NCBI RefSeq assembly: GCF_000444995.1
Contig: NC_022050.1
Span: 62,001 to 126,000 of the forward strand
Length of the DNA stretch: 64,000 nucleotides
Source: Paracoccus aminophilus JCM 7686
GTDB lineage: Bacteria; Pseudomonadota; Alphaproteobacteria; Rhodobacterales; Rhodobacteraceae
Direction: 5' to 3'
Positions 41,350-50,677 of the stretch are shown here, piece by piece (the stretch's first letter is position 1; each line of letters starts with the position of its first letter). Position numbers and translations under genes: made by a program. The notes beneath the pieces are model-generated. The model searched no databases. It was not told where the DNA came from and worked only from the letters and a program-made list of their open reading frames with translations.

Positions 41350-41985
41350 ATGAAGGACGATACCAAAGAAACCCTGGCTGACAGGATCAGCCGCATTCTC
41401 GCAGATCGGATCATCGCAGGCACGCTTCGCGCTGACGAGCGCCTTCGCCAGGATCACATTGCGGCGGAGTTCAGCGCCAGCCATGTTCCTGTGCGCGAGG
41501 CCTTTCGCCGGCTGGAGGCGCAGGGGCTCGCAATCAGCGAGCCGCGCCGCGGCGTACGGGTTGCAGGCTTCAGCCCGAGGGAAGTCAGGGAAGTCGCAGG
41601 CATGCGCGCAGCATTGGAAACAATGGCGCTCCGCAACGCCGCGCCCAATCTTACAAGTTATATACTTGATAAAGCGGAGGAAGCAACGCGGGCAGGCGAT
41701 CACGCCCCGGACGTACAGTCCTGGGAGGAAGCCAATCGCCGCTTTCACCGGCTGATCCTGGAACCCTGCGACATGCCGCGCCTGATGCGCAGCATCGATG
41801 ATCTGCATGCTGCGAGCGCCCGTTTCCTCTTCTCGGGGTGGCGCGCCGAATGGGAAGCTCCAACGGATCGCGATCACCGCGCTATCCTTTCGGCCCTTCG
41901 CGTAGGGGACGTCATGAGCGCCTGCGCCACGCTTGCGCGTCATGTCCAGTGGACAGGTCCGAAGGGACCGCAGAACAGCCGGTAA
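41350..41985 (+). CDS. bioR: BioR, GntR-family biotin regulator
   Basis: 211 residues. N-terminal GntR winged helix (ADRIIAGTLRADERLRQDHI, FSASHVPVREAFRRLEAQGL) and C-terminal FCD-type helical domain (MRAALETMALRNA, ANRRFHRLILEPCDMPRL, DRDHRAILSALR). Alphaproteobacterial BioR represses biotin synthesis and uptake genes through TTATAGATAA boxes. Three such boxes lie here, before bioR, after it, and before bioY. The identification rests on domain plus boxes plus the bioYB neighbours. Confidence 0.92.
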   Translation: MKDDTKETLADRISRILADRIIAGTLRADERLRQDHIAAEFSASHVPVREAFRRLEAQGLAISEPRRGVRVAGFSPREVREVAGMRAALETMALRNAAPNLTSYILDKAEEATRAGDHAPDVQSWEEANRRFHRLILEPCDMPRLMRSIDDLHAASARFLFSGWRAEWEAPTDRDHRAILSALRVGDVMSACATLARHVQWTGPKGPQNSR

Positions 41986-41995
41986 TTATCTATAG
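41986..41995. promoter_or_regulatory. BioR box 2
   Basis: TTATCTATAG right after the bioR stop, 86 bases before bioY. A second site for repression of bioYB from a promoter in this gap. Confidence 0.65.
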
Positions 41996-42058
41996 TTATC
42001 GGCGACAACTTGCGGGCAAGCACCCTTCATGTGTCTATGCAAAGACGGATTCGTCATT

Positions 42059-42068
42059 TTATAGATAA
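42059..42068. promoter_or_regulatory. BioR box 3 (perfect)
   Basis: TTATAGATAA, exact consensus, ending 13 bases before the bioY start and overlapping the expected -10/+1 region. Confidence 0.88.
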
Positions 42069-42081
42069 TATGGAGATACCC

Positions 42082-42645
42082 ATGCCCCCTGCCATACCGC
42101 ATTGCGCCGAGACATCCCGTCTCGTGCGTTTCCTCCGCCCGTTGGCCATCGGCCTTGGCGGTGTCATGCTGATGACGATCTCGGCCAAGGTGCAAATCCC
42201 GTTCTGGCCGGTCCCGATGACGCTGCACACCCTCGCGGTCATGGCTTTCGCCGTTCTGCTCGGGCCGCGCATGGCAACGGCAATCTTCGCCGCCTATCTC
42301 GCCGCCGGGGCAACCGGCTTGCCGGTGTTCTCGGGATCGCCCGAGCGCGGTCTGGGTCTGGCCTATATCGCAGAGCCAACCGGCGGCTATCTTATCGGCT
42401 ACTTGATTGCCTCGGGGATGACGGGATGGCTGGCTGCGGGACGGGGTTTGCTCGGCCAGGTCCTTGCAATGCTGGCGGGGCTCGGTGTGGTCTATGGCCT
42501 TGGCCTGATCTGGTTGGCGGTCTTTGTCCCATCGGCGCAACTGCTGGCGGTCGGGGTTCTGCCATTCTTGCTCGGAGATCTGGTCAAGATCGCGCTCGTG
42601 GCACTGGCGACCCAAGGGGTCGCGCGACTGCGGAGCGCCAAGTGA
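42082..42645 (+). CDS. bioY: BioY biotin transporter
   Basis: 187-residue integral membrane protein, the substrate-binding S component of biotin ECF transporters, with six hydrophobic segments. Hallmarks: [45 protein letters not shown] and [17 protein letters not shown] 42082 follows GGAG by six bases. No bioM or bioN is present, so it works alone or with a shared energy module. It overlaps bioB by one base. Confidence 0.95.
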   Translation: MPPAIPHCAETSRLVRFLRPLAIGLGGVMLMTISAKVQIPFWPVPMTLHTLAVMAFAVLLGPRMATAIFAAYLAAGATGLPVFSGSPERGLGLAYIAEPTGGYLIGYLIASGMTGWLAAGRGLLGQVLAMLAGLGVVYGLGLIWLAVFVPSAQLLAVGVLPFLLGDLVKIALVALATQGVARLRSAK

Positions 42646-43649
42646 TGCTGGACACATCCGCAAACGGCGCGTTGCGCCACGACTGGACGGTCGATGAGAT
42701 ACTGGCGCTGCACGAACTGCCCCTTCTGGAGCTTGTCGGACGCGCGAATGCCGCGCATCGCGCGTGCCACGACCCGAACCACCTCCAGAAAGCCAGTCTC
42801 CTCTCGATCAAGACCGGCGGTTGCCCGGAAAACTGCGCCTATTGCCCGCAATCGGCGCATCACCGTGACGTGGAACTGACCCGCGACCGGCTGATGGATC
42901 CGGCGAAGGTCATCGGCATGGCATCCAATGCGAAAGATGCCGGGGCGGAGCGTTTCTGCATGGGGGCGGCCTGGCGGCAGGTGCGCGATGGGAGCGACTT
43001 CGATGCCGTGGTCGAAATGGTCGCGGGCGTCAGGGCGCTCGGGATGGAGGCCTGCGTCACCCTCGGCATGCTCAAGCCGCATCAGGCAGAGCGCCTCGCA
43101 CAGGCCGGGCTTACGGCCTACAACCACAATCTCGACACCAGCCCCGAGTTCTACGGCAAGATCATCACCACCCGCACCTATCAAGACAGACTGGACACGC
43201 TGGCAACGGTGCGCAGCTACGGCATAGAGCTGTGCTGCGGCGGCATCATCGGCATGGGCGAAACCGTGCGGGATCGCGCCTCGATGCTGCAGGTCCTTGC
43301 GACCATGGATCCGCACCCGGAAAGCGTGCCGATCAATGCGCTGGTGCCGGTGGCGGGCACGCCGCTTGCCGGACGTGCCCGCATCGACCCACTGGAATTG
43401 GTCCGCATGGTCGCCACGGCCAGGCTTGTGATGCCAGCCTCGATTGTGCGGCTGTCCGCAGGACGTTCCAGCCTGAACCGGGAGGCGCAGATCCTTTGCC
43501 TCGTCGCCGGTGCCAACTCGATCTTCTACGGAGACACCCTGCTCACGACACCGAATGCAGGCATTGGGGAGGATGCAGATCTCGTTGCCGCGATTGCCGC
43601 CCCGGTCCGAGGCAGGGAGACAGCACCAAAAGAAAAGCCCAGTCACTAG
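42645..43649 (+). CDS. bioB: Biotin synthase
   Basis: 334-residue radical-SAM enzyme that inserts sulfur into dethiobiotin. The iron-sulfur motif is [51 protein letters not shown] and the C-terminal RLSAGRSS and [11 protein letters not shown] with the arginine and [2Fe-2S] ligands are all present. The remaining biotin genes are absent, so the unit suits uptake plus last-step salvage. The ATG overlaps the bioY stop. Confidence 0.96.
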   Translation: MLDTSANGALRHDWTVDEILALHELPLLELVGRANAAHRACHDPNHLQKASLLSIKTGGCPENCAYCPQSAHHRDVELTRDRLMDPAKVIGMASNAKDAGAERFCMGAAWRQVRDGSDFDAVVEMVAGVRALGMEACVTLGMLKPHQAERLAQAGLTAYNHNLDTSPEFYGKIITTRTYQDRLDTLATVRSYGIELCCGGIIGMGETVRDRASMLQVLATMDPHPESVPINALVPVAGTPLAGRARIDPLELVRMVATARLVMPASIVRLSAGRSSLNREAQILCLVAGANSIFYGDTLLTTPNAGIGEDADLVAAIAAPVRGRETAPKEKPSH

Positions 43650-43677
43650 GACCGGGCCAGCCTCAGAAGATGTAGGA

Positions 43678-43699
43678 GAGGGCGACTACGGTCGCCCTC
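43678..43699. terminator. Bidirectional hairpin between bioB and parB-like gene
   Basis: GAGGGCGAC-TACG-GTCGCCCTC, perfect 9-bp stem between two convergent genes. Confidence 0.7.
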
Positions 43700-43707
43700 A
43701 TGACTGG

Positions 43708-45861
43708 TCATTCTGCAGCGATGCGATGCGCCGAGTCCGGTTCCTCTTCCTCGAGTGCATCATCCTCATCGCCTGCGAGGAAGTCCGGCAGCGTATCCGC
43801 GTCAGTCCCTTCGGCATCGCCGGCAGCGGCGGCGGCCTCGAGGTCCTCCATCCGCAGCGGCTCCGGCAGCCAGCCGCTACCTGCCAGCAGCCGTTCGGCC
43901 TCCGTGGCCATCTCGCCTTTCTTCAAATGACCGATCAGTTCCACCGCCTGCTCACCGACACCTTCCCGCACAGCCTCGAGAATGCGCGCCTTGGTGACGC
44001 GGCCAAGGTAGTTTGCGACCGTCGGCTTCCAGCCCGTCTCGACCAGATCGAGACCGGTCACGCGCGCGAGACGATCTGCCTCCTGCATGCGGCGATCCAG
44101 GCCATGCTGGCTGATGCCATTGCCGCTATAGGGGTTCGGACGCTCATAGAGCGCGTTGACCCCGAAGCTCAGGCAATGTGCCAGCAGAGCCTGTCGGCTG
44201 GCCTCGTCGAGAGCGTGCAGCCAGTCCCAGAGCCGGTCATCGCCGTCATCGAGCGGGATATCCGCTCGCCATGCCGCATGCCGCTCGTCGATGGCCTGCG
44301 CCGGGATCGAGTCGCCAAGATCCGGAGCCTGCACCGACAGATGCACTTCGTTGATACGGGCCTGCAGCGCATTGCCCGCACTGCGGATGCCAAAGCAGTC
44401 GAGCACCAAGCGGTGCAGCAGCGCCGTCATCGCGATGCGCGGGTTGTTGGCGACAGCATCGCGCAGCGCGAGGGTCCGGTGCGCGGTCAGTTCGATCACC
44501 AGGCGTTCCGGCAGCGGCTTGATCGCCTCTCCTTCGTCTTCCTCCTCTTCGGGCGAAGTCGCCGGCTCGCCCCCAAGCGTGATCACAGCACGCTGATGGC
44601 TGGTTTCATGCTCGGCGCGCTGCAGAACCTCGCCGGTCTCGGGATCGACGATCTCGGGCTCAGGTTCCAGCGGTGCTTCATCCTCGGCCCGGACATAACC
44701 ACGCTCGATCAGCAGCGTGCCGTCGACATCGAGGCTGACAAAGACCCCTGCCCGCGCCATCTGCGCAGGTTCGTAGATCATCGACCGCATCTCGAAGGCG
44801 CCGAGGGTCTTCTCGATCTCGCCCAGCCGGGCATCGACCTCATCGGGGTATTCTTCCGCTTGCGAATACTCGGCCTCAAGCCGGTCGTATTCGTCTCGCA
44901 GCGCCTCGCGGGTGGCGCGCTCATCCTCGGTCAGATCGACCGTGGTGCCGATCAACTGCCGCATGCCATAGGCGTGGCTGTAGGGGAAGCTGACCGCGAC
45001 CTCGATCCATTTCCAGCCCTCGGCGGCGATGATCTCGGCCTCGGCCTTCAGCTTCTCGTTCACCAGCCGGTCGAGCAGCACCGGATCCTGCAGCCAGCCG
45101 CCGTCGTCCTGTTGGAAGAGATCGCGCAGCACGTAGCCGCCAGCCGCCTCATAGGCCTCGATGCCGACAAAGGTGACGCGCCTGTCGGAGGCCCGCACCG
45201 TGGTCTCGGTCAGCAGGCGCCGGATCTGGTAGGGCTCCTTCGACCAGCTATCCTTCACCGCATCCCAGACCTGCACCTGGCGCTCATGGTCCGAGGAGAT
45301 GGTGAAGGCCATCAGCTGCTCCAGCGTCATGCCATCCTCGGCATAGATCTCGAGCAGTGCGGGCGCGACCGAGACCAGCCGCAGGCGCTGTTTCACCACT
45401 TTGGCATCGACGAAGAAGGCGGCCGCAATCGCCTCCTCGGTCATGCCCTTCTCGCGCATGGCCTGGAAGGCGCGGAACTGATCCACCGGATGCAGCGGTG
45501 CGCGCTCGATATTCTCGGCGAGCGAGACCTCGTCGATCAGCACATCGTCGGTCGCATCGGACACGATGCAGGGGACCGGTGCGGTCTTTGCAAGGCGCTT
45601 CTGCTTCACCAACACTTCCAGCGCACGGAAGCGGCGGCCGCCGGCGGGCACTTCGAACATGCCGGTCTCGGCACCATCCTCGCCCAGAACCGGGCGAACG
45701 TGCAGGGACTGGATCAGCCCGCGACGGGCGATGGACTCGGCCAGTTCATCGACCGAGACACCGGCCTTGACCCGCCGCACGTTGGACTGGCTCAGCACCA
45801 GCTTGTTGAAGGGGATGTCGCGCGAGGACGACAGGGTGATCTTCTGAACGGCAGTGGCCAT
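43708..45861 (-). CDS. Large ParB/Spo0J-like plasmid protein
   Basis: 717 residues. N-terminal ParB nuclease/CTPase-like domain: LVLSQSNVRRVKAGVSVDEL, ESIARRGLIQSLHVRP, FEVPAGGRRFRAL, then DEVSLAENIERAPLHPVDQF. A helix-turn-helix region follows (MTEEAIAAAFFVDAKVVKQRL). The C-terminal ~400 residues are charged with several acidic runs. These long ParB-like proteins are universal on this class of plasmid but stand apart from parA, so a role in DNA metabolism rather than classic partition is likely. ATG 45861 has GGAG eight bases upstream. Confidence 0.9.
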   Translation of the reverse strand: MATAVQKITLSSSRDIPFNKLVLSQSNVRRVKAGVSVDELAESIARRGLIQSLHVRPVLGEDGAETGMFEVPAGGRRFRALEVLVKQKRLAKTAPVPCIVSDATDDVLIDEVSLAENIERAPLHPVDQFRAFQAMREKGMTEEAIAAAFFVDAKVVKQRLRLVSVAPALLEIYAEDGMTLEQLMAFTISSDHERQVQVWDAVKDSWSKEPYQIRRLLTETTVRASDRRVTFVGIEAYEAAGGYVLRDLFQQDDGGWLQDPVLLDRLVNEKLKAEAEIIAAEGWKWIEVAVSFPYSHAYGMRQLIGTTVDLTEDERATREALRDEYDRLEAEYSQAEEYPDEVDARLGEIEKTLGAFEMRSMIYEPAQMARAGVFVSLDVDGTLLIERGYVRAEDEAPLEPEPEIVDPETGEVLQRAEHETSHQRAVITLGGEPATSPEEEEDEGEAIKPLPERLVIELTAHRTLALRDAVANNPRIAMTALLHRLVLDCFGIRSAGNALQARINEVHLSVQAPDLGDSIPAQAIDERHAAWRADIPLDDGDDRLWDWLHALDEASRQALLAHCLSFGVNALYERPNPYSGNGISQHGLDRRMQEADRLARVTGLDLVETGWKPTVANYLGRVTKARILEAVREGVGEQAVELIGHLKKGEMATEAERLLAGSGWLPEPLRMEDLEAAAAAGDAEGTDADTLPDFLAGDEDDALEEEEPDSAHRIAAE

Positions 45862-46098
45862 GCCAGATACTCCGAGGACGGGCGCCGGCGAGACCCTCTC
45901 TCCGGCTACCAACCCGTCATGGAGACCCCCTCCCCCCTCTTCCTCTCCTACCAGAGCACCGGGTCACGCCCAGGAAGCCCCATGACCGTCCCGGGCATTG
46001 ACTTATCCGGGATTTCCTTGGCCGGTGGTCTGGCCTGTGCAACAGTGAGACGATCCCGCCATGTGCCAGATCTTCCCTGTCAGCCAAAAGGAATGGTC

Positions 46099-46548
46099 AT
46101 GTATCATCACATCCTGATTTCCACCGATGGATCGGAAACCGCCACCAAGGGACTCGACCACGGCTTAACGCTGGCCAAGACCCTCGGCGCGAAGGTGACC
46201 ATCGTCACCGTCACGGAAGCCTTCCCGATCTATGCAGCGGCCGCGGGCGGGGCATGGGTCGCGCCCATCGAGGTCAGCGGCGGGTTCGAGGAAAGCCAGA
46301 AGGAACTGGCCGATGGCATCCTGAGAACTGCGAAGGAAGCTGCGGACAAGATCGGTGTAGTCGCCGAGGTTCTGCATATCCCCAATGCCCAACCTGCCGA
46401 GGCGATTGTCGAGACGGCGAAAGTGCGGGATTGCAGCCTGATCTGCATGTCCTCGCACGGCCGGCGTGGCCTTGGTCGTCTGTTGCTCGGCAGCCAGACC
46501 GCCGAAGTTCTGGCACACAGCCCGGTCCCGGTGCTGGTCGTCCGCTGA
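46099..46548 (+). CDS. Universal stress protein (UspA family)
   Basis: 149-residue cytoplasmic protein. N-terminal MYHHILISTDGSETATKGLD and the C-terminal ATP-binding signature SSHGRRGLGRLLLGSQTAEV are typical. Between them a ~20-residue alanine/glycine-rich insert (YAAAAGGAWVAPIE) is common in this subfamily. ATG 46099 follows AAGGA by six bases. It is monocistronic with a possible small downstream gene. Confidence 0.93.
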   Translation: MYHHILISTDGSETATKGLDHGLTLAKTLGAKVTIVTVTEAFPIYAAAAGGAWVAPIEVSGGFEESQKELADGILRTAKEAADKIGVVAEVLHIPNAQPAEAIVETAKVRDCSLICMSSHGRRGLGRLLLGSQTAEVLAHSPVPVLVVR

Positions 46549-46618
46549 GGTCGGACAGGGATGCCTGCGATGCGAGATGACCTGATGCCCGACACGCCGC
46601 CATCCCCGGAGCCGTGCG

Positions 46619-46897
46619 TTGTCGGACGATGAACTGCCATCTTCATGGCTCGATCTTCTGCGCGACGCTGAGGGTCTGCCAGAAAATATCCTGTCCCTGA
46701 TCGGTTCTGACGCGGATCCGGAGACAGAGCAGATCGCCGAGCGCCTGACGGATCGCGGGCTCTTCAGGGTCATAAGCGCAAAGCGTTACCAACTGACCGA
46801 TGCGGGGCGCGAAGTTCTTGCCAGGTCGCCCCGGTCGAAGCTGCGCAATGCCAACGGCAAAAGCAGCTGGCTCGGCAGGCTGCTGTCACGGCGTTAA
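46619..46897 (+). CDS. Small winged-helix-like hypothetical protein
   Basis: 92 residues from TTG 46619, which follows GGAG by seven bases; no in-frame ATG exists. Helical start (SSWLDLLRDAEGLPENILSL) and a winged-helix-like middle (IAERLTDRGLFRVISAKRYQ, LTDAGREVL), ending basic. It may be a small regulator, and it lies 70 bases behind the universal stress protein gene. Confidence 0.5.
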   Translation: MSDDELPSSWLDLLRDAEGLPENILSLIGSDADPETEQIAERLTDRGLFRVISAKRYQLTDAGREVLARSPRSKLRNANGKSSWLGRLLSRR

Positions 46898-47028
46898 TGC
46901 CGTACGTGCAGGCAAGACGACATACCCCTGGGCGGCATCCCGCCCAAGGCCCACCGCAAATCCTTGCGAGCAGAAGACGCGCTCCCTACTTCCTGGTCGG
47001 GCGAAGATGCCAGCGACAACAAGAACAT

Positions 47029-47550
47029 ATGGGCATGCTGACAATGCGCTATCTGCTTGCATATTATTCCGGCACCACCAGCCAATGGCGGTGCCTCGAC
47101 ACCAATCTGCTGCCGCAGCAGATCGACAGAGCCGAAGATCTGGCGGCGGCGCTGGAAAACGCACCGATGATCGCGCTGTCCTGGATGTTGGAGCGCCGCC
47201 CATTCGGCAGCTATCAGGCGACCGTAGACGGTAAGAGCGATGAATGCGTGATGGTCTATGAACTGGAGCCAACGGCGGCTTCACCGCTCGGCAATGGCAC
47301 GGACTATGTCGGCCCCTGGTTGGAAATGTTCATGCAGACGAACGAGCCGATCGGAACAATCGCCCTCGGGGCAGGAAAGCCGATACCGAAGGAGGCGGCT
47401 ATCAGCGCACTCCGGCAACTGGCGAGCACCCCGCTGCAAGCCTCAGATGAGGCATGCCAGCAGACCATAGGCCGCATGCGTGATTACGCTTCGTCTGCGG
47501 CAGAGCACGCCGAAGCCCTGCCAGCAGCAGAGAAGCAGGAAACGGCTTGA
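47029..47550 (+). CDS. Hypothetical protein
   Basis: About 173 residues. The fold-like core is MRYLLAYYSGTTSQWRCLDT, APMIALSWMLERRPFGSY and VMVYELEPTAA; a helical acidic end follows (IGRMRDYASSAAEHAEALPA). Starts at 47029, 47035 and 47044 are all possible, none with a strong site. No family recognised. Confidence 0.55.
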   Translation: MGMLTMRYLLAYYSGTTSQWRCLDTNLLPQQIDRAEDLAAALENAPMIALSWMLERRPFGSYQATVDGKSDECVMVYELEPTAASPLGNGTDYVGPWLEMFMQTNEPIGTIALGAGKPIPKEAAISALRQLASTPLQASDEACQQTIGRMRDYASSAAEHAEALPAAEKQETA

Positions 47551-47632
47551 ACGTCCACGCTGCGTGAAATTCAAGATTACGATCCTGCCCCAAAGCTGAC
47601 ATGGTCATCGGGATCCAACAGGAGCGACCCAT

Positions 47633-47911
47633 ATGACCACGATCAACGATATCGCCGCCAAAGTCGCGGAAGAGAATGGCCTGACCAAGGCTCAGGCCAA
47701 ATCTGCCGTCGAGGCGGTCTTCAAAGCCGTGACTGACGCCGCCATTGCCGGCGAAGAAACCTCGATCCCCGGTTTTGGCAAGTTCAAGGTCAAGGAAACC
47801 GCCGAACGCGAAGGCCGCAACCCGGCCACCGGCGCAACCGTGACCATTGCTGCCTCAAAGAAGCTGGCCTTTACGCCTGCCAAGGCCGTGAAAGACGCGC
47901 TGAAGGCGTGA
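47633..47911 (+). CDS. hup: HU-family nucleoid protein
   Basis: 92-residue HU/IHF protein: MTTINDIAAKVAEENGLTKA, SAVEAVFKAVTDAA, IPGFGKFKVKETAEREGRNP and the DNA-binding arm with proline 63 in RNPATGATVTI. It bends and compacts DNA. GGAG nine bases before the ATG. Carried on a plasmid-like region together with an H-NS-like gene (51263), so the element brings its own nucleoid proteins. Confidence 0.95.
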   Translation: MTTINDIAAKVAEENGLTKAQAKSAVEAVFKAVTDAAIAGEETSIPGFGKFKVKETAEREGRNPATGATVTIAASKKLAFTPAKAVKDALKA

Positions 47912-47932
47912 GGCCACAGGCAGACCAGGCGC

Positions 47933-47968
47933 CTCTGCTGCATGGACAGGTTTCCCCTTGCAGCAGAG
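47933..47968. terminator. Hairpin between hup and clbS-like gene
   Basis: CTCTGCTGC (47933-47941) pairs with GCAGCAGAG (47960-47968). It lies between convergent genes and can serve both. Confidence 0.65.
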
Positions 47969-47981
47969 AGCTATATCGCTC

Positions 47982-48506
47982 TCAGCCCTTCTCCTTGAGC
48001 CACTTCCGAATCCGGACTCGCGCATTGGCGTAGGGAGAAGACGTATTGAACTGGATCATCCGGCCCTTCGTCCATTTCCCATACCAGGGCCCACCGTAGA
48101 GTTCGGCGTCGGACCGTGCGGAAATCGTGTCGACCAGCCGGGTCTTGGCCTCGGTCAGGCGTGCCAACAGACTGACCCAATCCAAAGCCTCATGATCCCG
48201 GTAGAACTTCTGGGCCAGCAGACCGAGTTCATTCCATTTGAACCCGGCCTCGGAAAAATCGACCGGCTCGCCCCGGTTGTCACGATCCAGCCACTTGAGC
48301 ACCAAATCGTTCCACCCGATCAGATAAGCGACCAAATCGGCTGGGCTCATCATTGTCCCCGCCGCGTGCCCCGCGAGTGATGCCTCCCTTGCACGGTCAG
48401 TTGAACCCCTCGCGAGATCGATGGTGAGGCGATCAAATGTCGTCGCAATCGCCTCCAGTAGCTCGGCTTTTGTACTTGGAACCACCATCCGGCTCTTCTC
48501 CGTCAT
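47982..48506 (-). CDS. ClbS/DfsB-family four-helix protein
   Basis: 174 residues of the DUF1706 (ClbS/DfsB) family: STKAELLEAIATTFDRLTID, SPADLVAYLIGWNDLVLKWL, FKWNELGLLAQKFY, then WYGKWTKGRMIQFNTSSPYANARVRIRKW. ClbS protects colibactin producers by destroying the genotoxin. No genotoxin cluster is nearby, so its substrate is unknown; a general DNA-damage-protective role is possible. Confidence 0.88.
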   Translation of the reverse strand: MTEKSRMVVPSTKAELLEAIATTFDRLTIDLARGSTDRAREASLAGHAAGTMMSPADLVAYLIGWNDLVLKWLDRDNRGEPVDFSEAGFKWNELGLLAQKFYRDHEALDWVSLLARLTEAKTRLVDTISARSDAELYGGPWYGKWTKGRMIQFNTSSPYANARVRIRKWLKEKG

Positions 48507-48600
48507 TCAGCTACAATTCTTAACGGTGTGTCTGACTGGCGTTTCAGCTGAAGGATGGCAAGCCAGACCCGTGTCCGGTGAGTATTTGGCGACCTGTCGC

Positions 48601-49041
48601 TCAGAGATCACCGCGTGCACGCAGACTGATCTCACGCCCTGCCCCGACGATGATGTGGTCATGCAGGGTAAGACCCAGCGTTTTGCAGCCCTTCTGGATC
48701 TCCTTCGTCATCTTCAGGTCGGCATCAGACGGTTCGGGATCACCACTGGGGTGATTGTGGACCAGGATCAGCGCCGATGCGTTCATCAAAAGCGCACATT
48801 TCAGCACCTCGCGCGGATAGACCGGCACATGATCGACGGTGCCGACCGAGACCCGAACATCGGAAATCAGCCGGTTCTTTCGGTCAAGGTAGAGAACATG
48901 AAAGCACTCGACCTCACCCCGTACCGCGATGGCACAATAGTCCAGCACAGCCTGCCAGGAGGTCAGCAGCGGGTTTTGGTTGAAATAGCGCGCAAGAATC
49001 TCACGCGCCTCAAGGATGACGGTTTGCTCCTGCTCAGTCAT
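48601..49041 (-). CDS. radC: RadC-like JAB-domain protein
   Basis: 146 residues, the JAB (MPN) half of RadC without the helix-hairpin-helix N-terminus. The metal site is intact: LVHNHPSGDPEPSDADLKMT, plus RLISDVRVSVGTVDHVPVYP. Short plasmid RadC-like proteins are common; the name RadC is historical and a DNA-repair role is unproven. ATG 49041 has GGAGG eight bases upstream. Overlaps the upstream small gene by 8 bases. Confidence 0.9.
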   Translation of the reverse strand: MTEQEQTVILEAREILARYFNQNPLLTSWQAVLDYCAIAVRGEVECFHVLYLDRKNRLISDVRVSVGTVDHVPVYPREVLKCALLMNASALILVHNHPSGDPEPSDADLKMTKEIQKGCKTLGLTLHDHIIVGAGREISLRARGDL

Positions 49042-49234
49042 CGGCCCGCCCTCCGGCCCCGCCGGCAAGCGTTGCGCCCCCGTTGTCGTCATCATCTGAC
49101 GCGACGAATTGGAATTCTTGGGTGATGAAGTCGTTGAGCCGGATCGCCAGCTCCATATTCGTGGCAACCGAAAGGCCAAGAGCCATGAAGGCGGCGTAAA
49201 CAGCGGTATCCACTTTTTCGTCAAAGGTTTGCAT
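49034..49234 (-). CDS. Small protein upstream of radC
   Basis: 66 residues: MQTFDEKVDTAVYAAFMALG, LAIRLNDFITQEFQFVASDD, then a glycine/aspartate tail. GGGAGA precedes ATG 49234. Overlap with radC indicates a shared transcript. No family recognised. Confidence 0.65.
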   Translation of the reverse strand: MQTFDEKVDTAVYAAFMALGLSVATNMELAIRLNDFITQEFQFVASDDDDNGGATLAGGAGGRADD

Positions 49235-49378
49235 CAGGGGTCTCCCGGAATGAGAAGCCCGCCGCCCGCATCTATGAAGCCGCGAGCGCTTGGGCCGGGA
49301 ATGGGAAGGGTCGCGGCAACCGAGGGCCAGGAGCCGGGCTGCCGCGTGATGATGGGACGAATGAGTGCGCGAGGGGCT

Positions 49379-50575
49379 TCAGCCCGCGCGCTCGAGTAGC
49401 TTCTTGGCCTTGCCCTCGAGCTCAAGCCGGGTGTCCTGCTGGGTCTTGTCCCGCGCGAGACGCGTGATCCCCTGAACAAAGTCAAAGATGCTCTCGGGCG
49501 GGTGGCCCTCCTCCACCAGCACCTTATCGATGATCTTGCCGGCCTCGAGCTTCGAGAAGCCGCGCTTGCGCAGGAAGGTCTCGCGGTCCTCGTCAGTCCG
49601 GGCCACAATCTGCTGACGGGCCGCCTTGATCCCGTTGATGAAGCCCGAGGGCGAGGAATTGGCAAAGCGGGTCAACGCCGGTGCAGCCTCATGCGCGAAG
49701 CGGGAGGCGGCATATTTCGAGTGGCGGATTGTGATCTCCTGGAATTCTTCCTGCCCCCAGATGTTCCGGTTCTGGCACACGGCGCGCAGGTAGAAGCTGG
49801 CAATCCCAAGCGTCTTGGCCCCAACCTCCGAGTTCCAGCAGTAGAAGCCCCGGAAGTAGAGATCCGGCGATCCATCGGGCAGTTTGCCCGCCTCGATGGG
49901 ATTGTGGTCGTCCACGAGGAAGAGGAACACATCGCGGTCCGAGGCATAGAGCGTGGTGGTGTCGCGGGTGATGTCCACATCCGGATTATAGACCCCGGTC
50001 GACCAGTCGAGCGTGCCCGGCACCTTCCAGCGGGTATCCCCAGTGCCATTGCCCGCGATGCGCTGCACGGCCTCGACCAACTCATGGTCATAGATCCGGC
50101 CATAGTCCGGGCCGGTGACCGCGCGCAGCTCCGTCCTGCCGTCCTCGGTCTCGAAGGTCTTGATCTGCTCGGCACGGTGGCCCGAGAGGCCATACTGCAG
50201 ATTGATCCCCGCCAGCGGCGCGGGCAGCTGACGCAGGTAGGACGCCGGCGCACCAACCAGACTCGCAAGCTGGCCAAACGCCCAATGGGTCGGCGCCAGC
50301 GGCGCATTCGCCTTCGGCAGGATCAACTGCAGCCGTTCGGCATTGTCTCGGCTGGCCTCGACATGGATCTTCGCCGTCTCAACAATACGGGACGTGCTGC
50401 GCTCCGAGCGTGCCTTGACCGAGGCCCAGAGGTCATCGAGCGAGAGATAGCGCTCATCATCCGGTCGATTGAACCATTCGGACGACACCCGGCCGTTGCG
50501 CTCACCCCGGCTGACATCCACCTTGTAGCCACCACGCACCGGGCGCGCGGGTTCCAGAATCTGCATGTTGTCCAT
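49379..50575 (-). CDS. DUF932 protein
   Basis: 398 residues with the DUF932 pattern: APTHWAFGQLASLVGAPASY, RQLPAPLAGINLQYGL, RAVTGPDYGRIYDHELVEAV, ASDRDVFLFLVDD and GFYCWNSEVGAKTLGIASFY. DUF932 proteins are plasmid- and phage-borne and of unknown function. ATG 50575 has CGGAG eight bases upstream. The leader carries GTGAGAGCGCGG, related to other accessory leaders here. Confidence 0.9.
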   Translation of the reverse strand: MDNMQILEPARPVRGGYKVDVSRGERNGRVSSEWFNRPDDERYLSLDDLWASVKARSERSTSRIVETAKIHVEASRDNAERLQLILPKANAPLAPTHWAFGQLASLVGAPASYLRQLPAPLAGINLQYGLSGHRAEQIKTFETEDGRTELRAVTGPDYGRIYDHELVEAVQRIAGNGTGDTRWKVPGTLDWSTGVYNPDVDITRDTTTLYASDRDVFLFLVDDHNPIEAGKLPDGSPDLYFRGFYCWNSEVGAKTLGIASFYLRAVCQNRNIWGQEEFQEITIRHSKYAASRFAHEAAPALTRFANSSPSGFINGIKAARQQIVARTDEDRETFLRKRGFSKLEAGKIIDKVLVEEGHPPESIFDFVQGITRLARDKTQQDTRLELEGKAKKLLERAG

Positions 50576-50677
50576 GACAATCACTCCGCGACGGGCCGCC
50601 GGAGGCCTCTCCCCCAGCCCGGACCCGTCACGGGCAAACCAGCCGCGCTCTCACTCTGGGCCGGGCGGAGCCACCAA

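Noticed and set aside
43510..46098. Long plus-strand open frame (over 860 codons) running into the universal stress protein
   Set aside because: Its first part is antisense to bioB's end and the ParB-like gene; only the last 149 codons are a real gene.
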